Program-made: the position numbers and the translations under genes
Assembly (NCBI GenBank): GCA_030148005.1
Contig: JASBUI010000019.1
Location: forward strand, 124,001 to 188,000
Length of the DNA stretch: 64,000 nucleotides
From: Paracoccaceae bacterium
GTDB taxonomy: Bacteria > Pseudomonadota > Alphaproteobacteria > Rhodobacterales > Rhodobacteraceae
Reading direction: 5' to 3'
Shown here: piece by piece, positions 1-8,619 of the stretch
Layout of the letters: every line of letters begins with the position of its first letter
Numbering within the stretch: position 1 is the stretch's first letter
The notes under the pieces: generated by a model
The model's database searches: none
Told to the model about the DNA's origin: nothing
The model's input: only the letters and a program-made list of their open reading frames with translations

Positions 1-1488
1 CGCCTGACGCAGCCCGTAAAGCGTGATGAGGAAGGGCACGGCAAGATAGACAAAGGTCATGCCCGGCCCGGTTGTCGGCTTGATCAGCAAGGCATCTGCC
101 AGAAAGGCAAGAACGACGCCGCCCATACCGATGGCCAGTGGCCTGGGGTCGGCAAGGGGCGCAATACCGCGGGCCGTCGTGATGACCAGCGCGAAAAGCA
201 GGAACATTACCGCAACGCCGGTGCCGATCATCGGGGTTGCCGCGATCTTCTTGACAAGCGCATCGGCGCGCTCTTCGGGCGTCAGGGCATGGGACTGCTG
301 CGCGCCGCCGGCGGCGTCAATGGCCGCTTGCTGCGTGACGGCAAGGTCCCATTTGGCCTGACCATGAAGCTCGATCATAGAGGCTTTGCACTGCTCTGAC
401 ACATTGGTGCGCAGAACGGTGCTTTCGGTGGCATCCGAATAGCTGTCGATCGTGATGTCCTGGCTGCCGATGATGCCGATCTGGCCCGACATTATTACAG
501 CCGCGATCAGCGCTACAGGAACGCCAAGGAACCATGTCAGCGCATCGTTGCGCGAAATGGTCGAAACCGCATTTGGATCACCGATCACCGGCGGGGCTTT
601 GGACGGGTTGAAAAGGGCAAAGACGAAGGCGTAAAGCCCGTAAAGCACCGCCAAAAGGATACCGGGCAAAAGCGCGGCCTGAAAAAGCGTGCCGACAGAG
701 ACAACCGCCGCCTGCCCCAGATATGTAAGCGCATCGGAACAGCCCGCCGCCTGCGCGCGGGTTTCCTGCGCGGCCGAGTAAAGATCGCCTGCAAGCGTTC
801 CCAGAAGAACGATCACGATCGATGGCGGAATGATCTGGCCCAAGGTGCCAGAGGCCGCAATCACGCCCGTCGCCAGTTCCGGCGAATAGTTGTTGCGCAG
901 CATGGTCGGCAGGCTGAGAAGGCCCATCGTGACCACGGTCGCACCGACGATCCCGGTCGACGCGGCCAGAAAAGCGCCCACGATCACGACCGAAACGGCA
1001 AGACCGCCCGGAAGCGGGCCAAAGACGCGCGCCATCGTGGTCAAGAGGTCATTAGCGATCTTCGAACGCTCAAGCGTGATGCCCATCAGAACGAACATCA
1101 GAACGGCCAGCAGGGTTTCGATCGACTGGCCGGCCAGAACGCGTTCGTTCATCCGGTTGACGATAAAGCTTATGTTGCGGTCCAGCGCCCGCTCCCAGCC
1201 GCCGGTCAGCACATGTTCGGCTATGCGCGGCAGGTCGGGGTATCGGAACTTGGATATTTCAAGCTCGCTGACGCCCGAGGCGATCAGACTGTTATAGGCA
1301 TCACTGGATCGGTCGACCGCCTGATGGACCAAAAGCCCCGAGCTGTCGAGCGCCGCGATGATCCCGAATGAGATGATCGCCGAGCCGCCGATTGCGAAGG
1401 CCACCGGAAAGCCGGAAAGAATCCCCGCGAAGAGGCAGAGAAAGACGATGATCAGCCCTATCTCTACGCCATCAAGTCCAAACAGCAT
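1..1488 (-). CDS. dctM: TRAP transporter large permease (DctM-like), 3' end truncated by window start
   Basis: Minus-strand reading from ATG at 1488 gives MLFGLDGVEIGLIIVFLCLFAGILSGFPVAFAIGG... and GTLGQIIPPSIVIVLLG, typical DctM; directly downstream of DctQ and DctP genes. Confidence 0.9.
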   Translation of the reverse strand, partial: MLFGLDGVEIGLIIVFLCLFAGILSGFPVAFAIGGSAIISFGIIAALDSSGLLVHQAVDRSSDAYNSLIASGVSELEISKFRYPDLPRIAEHVLTGGWERALDRNISFIVNRMNERVLAGQSIETLLAVLMFVLMGITLERSKIANDLLTTMARVFGPLPGGLAVSVVIVGAFLAASTGIVGATVVTMGLLSLPTMLRNNYSPELATGVIAASGTLGQIIPPSIVIVLLGTLAGDLYSAAQETRAQAAGCSDALTYLGQAAVVSVGTLFQAALLPGILLAVLYGLYAFVFALFNPSKAPPVIGDPNAVSTISRNDALTWFLGVPVALIAAVIMSGQIGIIGSQDITIDSYSDATESTVLRTNVSEQCKASMIELHGQAKWDLAVTQQAAIDAAGGAQQSHALTPEERADALVKKIAATPMIGTGVAVMFLLFALVITTARGIAPLADPRPLAIGMGGVVLAFLADALLIKPTTGPGMTFVYLAVPFLITLYGLRQA

Positions 1489-1501
1489 TCACCCTGCCCC
1501 T

Positions 1502-2410
1502 TTAGTGTATGTTTGCCACAAGCTCGGCGTCTTCATCGCCAAGCGGGTCTTTGTCCAAGTATTTGCCTTCGCTCTCCGGCCCCTCTTTCAGCTCAAGATA
1601 CGAGCGGTAGAAAAAGGCAACGGCCTGCAGCATCACCATCACGGTGAAGGCCAGCAAAAGCACTTTGAACAGGAAGTACGCGTTAAATCCGTTGGGCGAA
1701 AAGCCGATCGTTTCGATGTTCCATCGCAGCGCGCGCGATTTGGCCAGAAGCCGTTCCAACGTGTCGGACGCCGAAGGCTTGGGCACGACAAGGTGGCGCC
1801 ACAGGAAAAACCATCCGTACATGTAAGTCAGCACCGCCGCAGGCAGCATCAGGATCAGCGATCCGACCATGTCGATGATCCGCTTGGTCCGGTAGGACAC
1901 GGCGGAATAGACAAGATCGACGCGGACATGCCCGCCTTGCACGAAGGTGTAGGTGGCACAAAGCGTTACCACCAATGCGTTGTAGAATTTCAGTTCCTCA
2001 GACCACCAGCTGACATCGAATGTCAGCGATGTGCCGACCCCGAAGGTCAGCGTGGCTTGGGTAAAGATGCGCTGGACAAAGACGATGATGATCTGTTGCA
2101 GCACCATCAAAAGCCCGGCCCATGCAAAAACGCGGCCGACGCCGTTGGCGAAACCTTCAAGGACCCGCACGCAGGCCCACATGAAGTTGTTCTTCCAAAA
2201 CCCGATGGCCGTGATGATCAGGAAGGCGGTAAAGGCGACAAAGAAAAGCTCTATCGAGGCACCGTAGTAGATGAACCTCATGATGGCTTGTTTGTCGGAC
2301 CAATCAAGCCACAGCGACGGGTTCAGAACCGCGTAGCCGAAATTGTAGAATGACAACCCGATATTGCTGATGATCCATTGAATGATGTCCAGCATCTGCT
2401 CCCCCGGCAT
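1502..2410 (-). CDS. dctQ: TRAP transporter small permease (DctQ-like), unusually long (302 aa)
   Basis: Hydrophobic protein between the DctP and DctM genes; TM-rich. Confidence 0.82.
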   Translation of the reverse strand: MPGEQMLDIIQWIISNIGLSFYNFGYAVLNPSLWLDWSDKQAIMRFIYYGASIELFFVAFTAFLIITAIGFWKNNFMWACVRVLEGFANGVGRVFAWAGLLMVLQQIIIVFVQRIFTQATLTFGVGTSLTFDVSWWSEELKFYNALVVTLCATYTFVQGGHVRVDLVYSAVSYRTKRIIDMVGSLILMLPAAVLTYMYGWFFLWRHLVVPKPSASDTLERLLAKSRALRWNIETIGFSPNGFNAYFLFKVLLLAFTVMVMLQAVAFFYRSYLELKEGPESEGKYLDKDPLGDEDAELVANIH

Positions 2411-2451
2411 CTTGGATTGCGACCGCTACTGACCTTTGAATGTCAGTTCGA

Positions 2452-2484
2452 ATTGGGCCCGCTTGCTTTGGCAAGGGGCCCAAT
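2452..2484 (-). other. Intercistronic stem-loop between dctP and dctQ
   Basis: ATTGGGCCC (2452-2460) / GGGCCCAAT (2476-2484) perfect inverted repeat, inner CTTGC/GCAAG stem, TTTG loop. Confidence 0.75.
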
Positions 2485-2508
2485 CCGGTGTCAGTTCACG
2501 AAGCGGGC

Positions 2509-3591
2509 TTAGCCCAGAACGCGGTCACGCTGCTTGCGGTACACGCCTTCGGACTTTGTCAGCCAGTTGGACGATGCTTTCATCGAATCCTGAACACTTA
2601 CAAAGACTTCCTTGAACAGGTCGTCGCCCATGAACTCGTCATAGACTTTCTTGCTGGCGTCGCCGAAGGCATCCCAGACGCTGTCAGGGAATTCCAGAAC
2701 CTTCACACCACCGGCCTGCAGACGCTGAAGCGCGGCACCGTTGTTATTCAGGAACTGAGCAAGGTTCCACTGGTGACATTCAGCGGCAGCGATCTCGATG
2801 ACCTTTTGGTGGGCAGGCGAGAGGCTTTCAAAGACGTCACGGTTGGTTGCAAGGCTAAGACCTGCGCCCGGCTCGTGGAAACCAGCGGTGTAGTAGAACT
2901 TGGTGATTTCCTGGAAACCGGCCTTTTCGTCGGCCCAGGGACCAATCCACTCGGTTCCGTCAAGCGCACCCGAGGCAAGCGCCTGATACACTTCGGCGCC
3001 GGGAAGGTTCTGGACGCTGGCGCCCATGAAGCCAAGGGCTTTGCCGCCAAGACCGGGCATACGGAACTTAAGACCGTTAAAGTCGCCGGGACCTGTGATT
3101 TCCTTGCGGAACCAGCCACCTGCCTGCGCACCGGTGTTACCGGCCAGGAAGGATTTCAGGCCAAAGATCTGGCCCAGCTGGTCATGCATGGCATGGCCGT
3201 CACCCTGATAGTACCAGTTCACCAGTTCCTGTGCGGTCATGCCGAACGGAATTGCGGTGAAGAAGGCATAAGCGGGGTGCTGGCTTACGAAGTAGTAGTC
3301 AGCGGCGTGGTACATGTCGGCCTGGCCGGATGTAACAGCGTCGAAAACTTCAAAAGCGCCAACCAGTTCGCCGGCGGCCTTGATGTCCACGGTCAACTGA
3401 CCGTCTGTCATTGCGTTGATGCTGTCGGCACTGCGCTGAGCAGCGTCGAAAACGCCCGCAAGGCCGCGGCCCCACGACGTGACCATGGTCAGTGTCCGTT
3501 TGCCCTGGGCATAGGCAGGCGCGGCAAGCGTCGAAGCTGCAGCGGCCGAACCACCAAGTGCTGAAGTCTTCAGAAAAGAACGACGATCCAT
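2509..3591 (-). CDS. TRAP transporter substrate-binding protein, TakP/DctP family, Tat-like signal
   Basis: MDRRSFLKTSALGGSAAAASTLAAPAYAQ signal; GNTGAQAGGWFRKEI and ALDGTEWIGPWADEKAGF motifs resembling TakP-type proteins; tracked ORF start (3657) is probably upstream of the true start at 3591. Confidence 0.9.
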   Translation of the reverse strand: MDRRSFLKTSALGGSAAAASTLAAPAYAQGKRTLTMVTSWGRGLAGVFDAAQRSADSINAMTDGQLTVDIKAAGELVGAFEVFDAVTSGQADMYHAADYYFVSQHPAYAFFTAIPFGMTAQELVNWYYQGDGHAMHDQLGQIFGLKSFLAGNTGAQAGGWFRKEITGPGDFNGLKFRMPGLGGKALGFMGASVQNLPGAEVYQALASGALDGTEWIGPWADEKAGFQEITKFYYTAGFHEPGAGLSLATNRDVFESLSPAHQKVIEIAAAECHQWNLAQFLNNNGAALQRLQAGGVKVLEFPDSVWDAFGDASKKVYDEFMGDDLFKEVFVSVQDSMKASSNWLTKSEGVYRKQRDRVLG

Positions 3592-3758
3592 ATAGATATC
3601 CTCCCATAGAAACTGCCCGCGCGGTGCGCAGGCGGATCGTTTCAAGTGGTGCGACACTAGCGATGAAGAGAAATTGGTAAATACCCACTCTTACGCACTT
3701 ATACCGTCCAACTGCCCCAAAGGTCGAAAAAAATGGCCTTGGGCGCCTTCAAACACCA

Positions 3759-5258
3759 ATGTTTGACCTCGGCCCGGCAAATCCGCATCTTGGCGAGAGG
3801 TCACGAAATGCACGGATCGAATCATCGCTGCTGAAGTTTCTTAAAACAACGGGCCTGCGTCTGCGGCTTAACTATGGTCAAAAGATCTTTCTTCTGGCCA
3901 CGATACCGCTTGTCGTCGCGGCAGCGGCCATTGCCGTTCTGGTCACCTACCAGTCGCGCCAATTGGCAGAGCGGGAGATTGCCGCGCTTGAGGCACAGCT
4001 GATCGCCGCCAAACGCGAGGAGATGAAGAACTATATCTCACTGGCGCGCACTGCTTTCGTGAACATCTATGGCCGTGCCGGCCCGGATGACGAGGCGGCC
4101 AAACTGGCTGTCACGCAAATTCTTGCCGCGATGATCTATGGGCAGGACGGGTATTTCTTCGTCTTTGACTATGAGGGCAACAACCTTGTGTCCCCTCGCC
4201 TGACCTATTTGATCGACAAGAACTGGCGCGGGCTTGAAGACCGCAATGGCACGCCGATCACCGATGAGCTTATCAAACTGGCCCGCAAGGGGGGCGGCTA
4301 TCACAGCTTTGATTGGATCAAGCCATCGACCGGAGAGACCGCGCGCATGATCGCCTATGTCGCGGGATTGCAGGACTGGAAGTGGGCGATCGGGACGGGC
4401 ATTTTCATCGATGACGTGCTGGACAAGGTCGCGGCCGCGCGCGCGGGCACGCAAGCGCGCATCCGCACGACATTCATCTGGATCGGTTTGATCACGCTTT
4501 CGGCCCTTCTGACCGTCTTTCTGACCGGGCTCTTGATCACGATCCGCGAAAGGCGCCTTGCGGATGCCAAGTTGAAAGAGCTGACGCAGCGGATTTTTGA
4601 CACGCAGGAAGAGGAACGCGGCCGCGTGGCGCGCGAGCTTCACGATAGTATCAGCCAGATACTTGTCGGTGCACGCTATGCGCTGGAACTGGCGCGGCGG
4701 CATCTTAACGTGGGCGATGATCGCGGGCCGGGAAGCCTGAACAAGGGGATCGATGGCCTCTCTGGCGCGATCCAAGAGGTTCGCCGCATCAGCCGCGATC
4801 TGCGCCCCGGAGTTCTTGATGATCTTGGCCTTGGCCCTGCGCTGAAATCCCTGACCGAAGAATTTTCCGCGCGCACAGGCATTGAAACCGAGTTCGAGAC
4901 CGTGGTTTTCAGTAACCGGCTGGACAAAGACTCCAAGATTGCGCTTTACCGCATTGCCCAAGAGGCCCTGACAAATATCGAGCGCCACTCTGGCGCCAGC
5001 CGGGTCTCATTGAAACTGGGCGGCCACAAAAGCGGTGCGACAATGCGTATCCAGGACAATGGGCGCGGGATGGAGAACAAACCGTCAAGATCGGCAGGCC
5101 AGCCCGGCATCGGTCTGAGGAACATGCAAGAGCGTATGGAACAACTGGATGGAACTTTGCGGATCCTGTCGTCGCGCTCTGGCACCGTGATCGAGGCGCA
5201 GGTGCCGCTGACACACCTGTTGCCGCCCGAAAGCAAGAAGAAGAAGGCAAGCGCATGA
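3759..5258 (+). CDS. Sensor histidine kinase with N-terminal Cache-type periplasmic domain, NarL/HisKA_3 type
   Basis: Two TM segments flanking a YGQDGYFFVFDYEGNNLVSP Cache-like region; EEERGRVARELHDSISQILVGARYALE H-box; HATPase motifs DNGRGM, GIGLRNMQER. Confidence 0.9.
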   Translation: MFDLGPANPHLGERSRNARIESSLLKFLKTTGLRLRLNYGQKIFLLATIPLVVAAAAIAVLVTYQSRQLAEREIAALEAQLIAAKREEMKNYISLARTAFVNIYGRAGPDDEAAKLAVTQILAAMIYGQDGYFFVFDYEGNNLVSPRLTYLIDKNWRGLEDRNGTPITDELIKLARKGGGYHSFDWIKPSTGETARMIAYVAGLQDWKWAIGTGIFIDDVLDKVAAARAGTQARIRTTFIWIGLITLSALLTVFLTGLLITIRERRLADAKLKELTQRIFDTQEEERGRVARELHDSISQILVGARYALELARRHLNVGDDRGPGSLNKGIDGLSGAIQEVRRISRDLRPGVLDDLGLGPALKSLTEEFSARTGIETEFETVVFSNRLDKDSKIALYRIAQEALTNIERHSGASRVSLKLGGHKSGATMRIQDNGRGMENKPSRSAGQPGIGLRNMQERMEQLDGTLRILSSRSGTVIEAQVPLTHLLPPESKKKKASA

Positions 5259-5899
5259 GTGCAGAAATTCGCGTCCTGATCGTCGATGACCACCCGATGG
5301 TCGCCGAGGGCATCCAGTCGATTTTGGAAACCTATGACGACATCAACGTTGTCGGCACGCTGTCCAACGGGCGCGAGGCGATCGAGCAGGTTGAAAAGAT
5401 GGCACCCGATGTCGTGCTGCTTGACCTCAACATGCCCGAGGTCGGCGGTCTTTCGGCCACCGAGATCATCCTAGAGCGGCGCCCCGGAACCCGCATCCTG
5501 ATCCTGTCAATGCATGACAGCGCCGAGTATATCTCTTCTGCCCTGTCGCATGGCGCGGTGGGCTACATCCTGAAAGACGTGCCTACCGAAGAGATCCGCA
5601 CCGCGATCGATACCGTCATGCACGGCCAGCGCTATCTTTGCACTGGCGCGACCGCTTCTCTGAAACCCAAAACTTCGGACGGGCGAGAGCCGCTGACATC
5701 GCGCGAACAGACGATCCTTCTGGAACTGGCCCAAGGCAAGTCGAACAAAGAGGTCGCGGCAGAGCTGGATATTTCGGTTCGCACGGTCGAAACCCACCGC
5801 AAGAACCTTAAGCGCAAGCTGGGCATCAGTTCGACCGCTGGACTGACCCGCTATGCGATGGAACATGGTGTTTTGCAGGGCACCGGCGTCGGACTTTGA
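5255..5899 (+). CDS. LuxR/NarL-family response regulator
   Basis: Receiver domain (VLIVDDHPMVAEGIQ, VVLLDLNMPEVGG) plus LuxR HTH (LTSREQTILLELAQGKSNKEVAAELDISVRTVETHRKNLKRKL); ATGA overlap with kinase gene. Confidence 0.95.
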   Translation: MSAEIRVLIVDDHPMVAEGIQSILETYDDINVVGTLSNGREAIEQVEKMAPDVVLLDLNMPEVGGLSATEIILERRPGTRILILSMHDSAEYISSALSHGAVGYILKDVPTEEIRTAIDTVMHGQRYLCTGATASLKPKTSDGREPLTSREQTILLELAQGKSNKEVAAELDISVRTVETHRKNLKRKLGISSTAGLTRYAMEHGVLQGTGVGL

Positions 5900-6005
5900 T
5901 GCCCGCCCCGGGCAAGGGGCCCGAAAATTACCCAAAACACCCGCAGGCGCGCAACAAAAGCAAAGAATTCTGCGCAATAGGACAATCTTTTCTCACCCTT
6001 GCAGG

Positions 6006-6032
6006 TTGACGCCCCCAGATACCCGCCATAAT
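6006..6032 (+). promoter_or_regulatory. Candidate promoter of ilv leader/ilvBN
   Basis: TTGACG (6006-6011) with CATAAT (6027-6032) / TAATGT (6029-6034) -10-like sequences. Confidence 0.5.
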
Positions 6033-6062
6033 GTCTCGCCCACGAAACAAGGAGTATCCCGA

Positions 6063-6110
6063 ATGCACAGCATTCTAGTCGTGGTGGGAAAATGGCGCAT
6101 GGGCCGGTAA
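6063..6110 (+). CDS. ilv operon leader peptide MHSILVVVGKWRMGR
   Basis: Short ORF with SD AAGGAG, contiguous Ile-Leu-Val-Val-Val codons, followed by a terminator and ilvB. Confidence 0.85.
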   Translation: MHSILVVVGKWRMGR

Positions 6111-6160
6111 CGGAAACCCTAAGGGAACCCCATGCGCCCCCGCCCGGACGGGGGCTTTTT
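6094..6160 (+). promoter_or_regulatory. Transcription attenuator (antiterminator and terminator) of ilvBN
   Basis: Antiterminator GGCGCATGGG (6094-6103)/CCCATGCGCC (6129-6138); terminator GCCCCCG (6136-6142)/CGGGGGC (6149-6155)+T6; arms overlap by 3 nt. Confidence 0.85.
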
Positions 6161-6195
6161 TATGCGCAATCGATGCGGAAGTTGGAGAGAGAAAG

Positions 6196-7950
6196 ATGAC
6201 ACGTCAAATGACCGGCGCGAAAATGGTGATCCAGGCTCTGAAAGATCAGGGTGTGGATGTCGTATTCGGATATCCCGGTGGCGCCGTCCTACCGATCTAT
6301 GACGAGATCTTTCAGCAAAACGACATTCGCCACGTGCTTGTGCGCCACGAACAGGGCGCGGTTCACGCCGCCGAAGGCTATGCGCGTTCGACGGGCAAGC
6401 CGGGCGTCTGCCTTGTAACTTCGGGCCCTGGGGCAACCAACGCCGTTACCGGCCTGACCGATGCGTTGATGGACAGCATTCCGATCATCGTTCTGACCGG
6501 TCAGGTTCCGACCTTCATGATCGGCAATGACGCCTTTCAGGAAGCCGACACCGTTGGCATCACCCGCCCCTGCACAAAGCATAACTGGCTGGTGCGCGAG
6601 ACCTCGAAACTGTCCGAAACGATCCATCAGGCGTTCCACGTGGCCACCCAAGGCCGCCCCGGCCCGGTTCTGGTCGACATCCCCAAGGACGTTCAGTTTG
6701 CCAGCGCCTCTTATACCCCGCCGGGCAAGTCGCGCACTTCGCACTATGCGCCCCGCATGAAGGGTGACATCGACGCGATCACCAAGCTGGTCGAGATGAT
6801 GGAAAAGGCCGAGCGTCCGGTTTTCTACACCGGCGGCGGCGTGATCAACTCTGGCCCCGCAGCAAGTCAGCTTTTGCGCGAACTGGTGGGGGCGACGGGC
6901 TTTCCGATCACCTCTACCCTGATGGGTCTTGGCGCCTATCCCGCCTCGGGCGAGCAATGGCTGGGTATGCTGGGCATGCACGGGCTTTATGAGGCGAACC
7001 TTGCGATGCATGGCTGCGATCTGATGATCAACATCGGTGCGCGCTTTGACGACCGGATCACCGGGCGGCTGGACAGTTTCAGCCCCGGCTCCAAAAAGGT
7101 GCATATCGACATCGACCCGTCATCGATCAACAAGGTGATCCATGTCGACGTGCCGATCATCGGCGATGTCGGCCATGTGCTTGAAGATATCCTGAAGGTC
7201 TGGAAATCGCGGGGCCGCAAAACCAATTCCGCCGCTGTTGGCAAATGGTGGTCGAAGATCGAAGAGTGGAAGAAGGTCAACTGCCTTGCCTTTGAGCAAA
7301 AGGGCAAGACCATCCTGCCTCAGTACGCGCTTAGCCGGCTGGAAGAGCTGACCAAGAAACATGACCGCTACATCTGTACCGAGGTCGGCCAGCACCAGAT
7401 GTGGGCCGCGCAATACCTTGGGTTTGAAGACCCCAACCGCTGGATGACTTCGGGCGGCCTGGGCACGATGGGCTATGGATTTCCGGCCTCTGTTGGCGTT
7501 CAGATGGCGCACCCGGACGCTTTGGTCATCAATGTCGCGGGCGAGGCAAGCTGGCTGATGAACATGCAAGAGATGGGAACAGCGGTGCAGTACCGCCTGC
7601 CCGTCAAACAGTTCATTTTGAACAACGAACGACTTGGCATGGTGCGCCAGTGGCAGGAATTGCTGCACGGCGAGCGCTATTCGCAAAGCTGGTCTGAAGC
7701 CCTGCCCGATTTCGTGAAACTGGCAGAGGCCTTTGGCGCCAAGGGCATCCTGTGCAAGGACCCGGCCGATCTGGATGATGCCATCATGGAGATGATCAAC
7801 CACGACGGGCCGGTCATATTCGACTGCCTTGTCGAAAAGCACGAGAACTGCTTTCCGATGATCCCGTCGGGCGAGCCGCACAACAAGATGCTGCTTGGAT
7901 CAGCCTCCACCAAGGACGCAATTGGCGCCTCGGGCGCGGTGATGGTCTAA
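6196..7950 (+). CDS. ilvB: Acetolactate synthase large subunit (biosynthetic)
   Basis: VFGYPGGAVLPIYDE, VRHEQGAVHAAEGYARSTGKPGVCLVTSGPGATN ThDP enzyme motifs; followed by ilvN. Confidence 0.96.
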   Translation: MTRQMTGAKMVIQALKDQGVDVVFGYPGGAVLPIYDEIFQQNDIRHVLVRHEQGAVHAAEGYARSTGKPGVCLVTSGPGATNAVTGLTDALMDSIPIIVLTGQVPTFMIGNDAFQEADTVGITRPCTKHNWLVRETSKLSETIHQAFHVATQGRPGPVLVDIPKDVQFASASYTPPGKSRTSHYAPRMKGDIDAITKLVEMMEKAERPVFYTGGGVINSGPAASQLLRELVGATGFPITSTLMGLGAYPASGEQWLGMLGMHGLYEANLAMHGCDLMINIGARFDDRITGRLDSFSPGSKKVHIDIDPSSINKVIHVDVPIIGDVGHVLEDILKVWKSRGRKTNSAAVGKWWSKIEEWKKVNCLAFEQKGKTILPQYALSRLEELTKKHDRYICTEVGQHQMWAAQYLGFEDPNRWMTSGGLGTMGYGFPASVGVQMAHPDALVINVAGEASWLMNMQEMGTAVQYRLPVKQFILNNERLGMVRQWQELLHGERYSQSWSEALPDFVKLAEAFGAKGILCKDPADLDDAIMEMINHDGPVIFDCLVEKHENCFPMIPSGEPHNKMLLGSASTKDAIGASGAVMV

Positions 7951-7992
7951 GCGGCCACGGATCGCTCCCCTTGTCGGGGCACGGAATGCAAA

Positions 7993-8577
7993 GTGCTAAG
8001 TAAGGAAAAGATGATGTCGGCACTCAAGATCAAGAAAGGGTCCTCAAGGCATTCGGCCTATGACCTTCGCGACCCTAATGGCGAACTCATAGAACGGCAT
8101 ACACTAGCCGTTCTGGTAGAGAATGAGCCTGGCGTTCTGGCCCGGGTGATCGGCCTCTTTTCGGGGCGCGGATACAACATTGAAAGCCTGACGGTGGCCG
8201 AAGTTGATCACAGCGGGCACCTTAGCCGCATCACCATTGTCACGACAGGAACACCGGCCGTCATCGAACAGATCAAGGCGCAGCTTGGGCGCATTGTGCC
8301 TGTTCACGACGTGCACGACCTGACGGTCGAAGGGCGCCCGGTTGAGCGTGAACTGGCGCTTCTGAAAGTGTCGGGCACGGGCGAGAAGCGGGTTGAGGCG
8401 CTGCGCCTTGCGGACATTTTCCGCGCCAATGTCGTGGATTCGACCCTTGGTTCCTTTGTGTTCGAAATCACCGGCACCTCGGAAAAGATCGATGCCTTTG
8501 CCGATCTGATGCGGCCCCTTGGGCTGGAAGAAACGGCGCGTACTGGCGTTGCGGCCCTGTCGCGCGGAGCCGACTGA
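7993..8577 (+). CDS. ilvN: Acetolactate synthase small (regulatory) subunit
   Basis: ACT domain HTLAVLVENEPGVLARVIGLFSGRGYNIESLTV. Confidence 0.96.
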   Translation: MLSKEKMMSALKIKKGSSRHSAYDLRDPNGELIERHTLAVLVENEPGVLARVIGLFSGRGYNIESLTVAEVDHSGHLSRITIVTTGTPAVIEQIKAQLGRIVPVHDVHDLTVEGRPVERELALLKVSGTGEKRVEALRLADIFRANVVDSTLGSFVFEITGTSEKIDAFADLMRPLGLEETARTGVAALSRGAD

Positions 8578-8619
8578 AAAAGAAGTGTCAGGGCAGCGCC
8601 AGCTGCCCTGCCCTTTGGA

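Noticed and set aside
1358-2353. 331-aa plus-strand ORF antisense to dctQ
   Set aside because: Low-complexity His/Gln/Asp/Lys-rich translation typical of antisense frames in GC-rich DNA; the minus-strand frame is a clear TRAP permease
2440-3564. 374-aa plus-strand ORF antisense to the TRAP binding protein gene
   Set aside because: No recognisable domain; complementary frame is a well-supported Tat-signal DctP protein
4038-4988. 316-aa minus-strand ORF inside the histidine kinase gene
   Set aside because: Antisense shadow ORF; kinase motifs are in the plus frame
6289-7104. 271-aa minus-strand ORF inside ilvB
   Set aside because: Shadow ORF opposite a highly conserved enzyme gene
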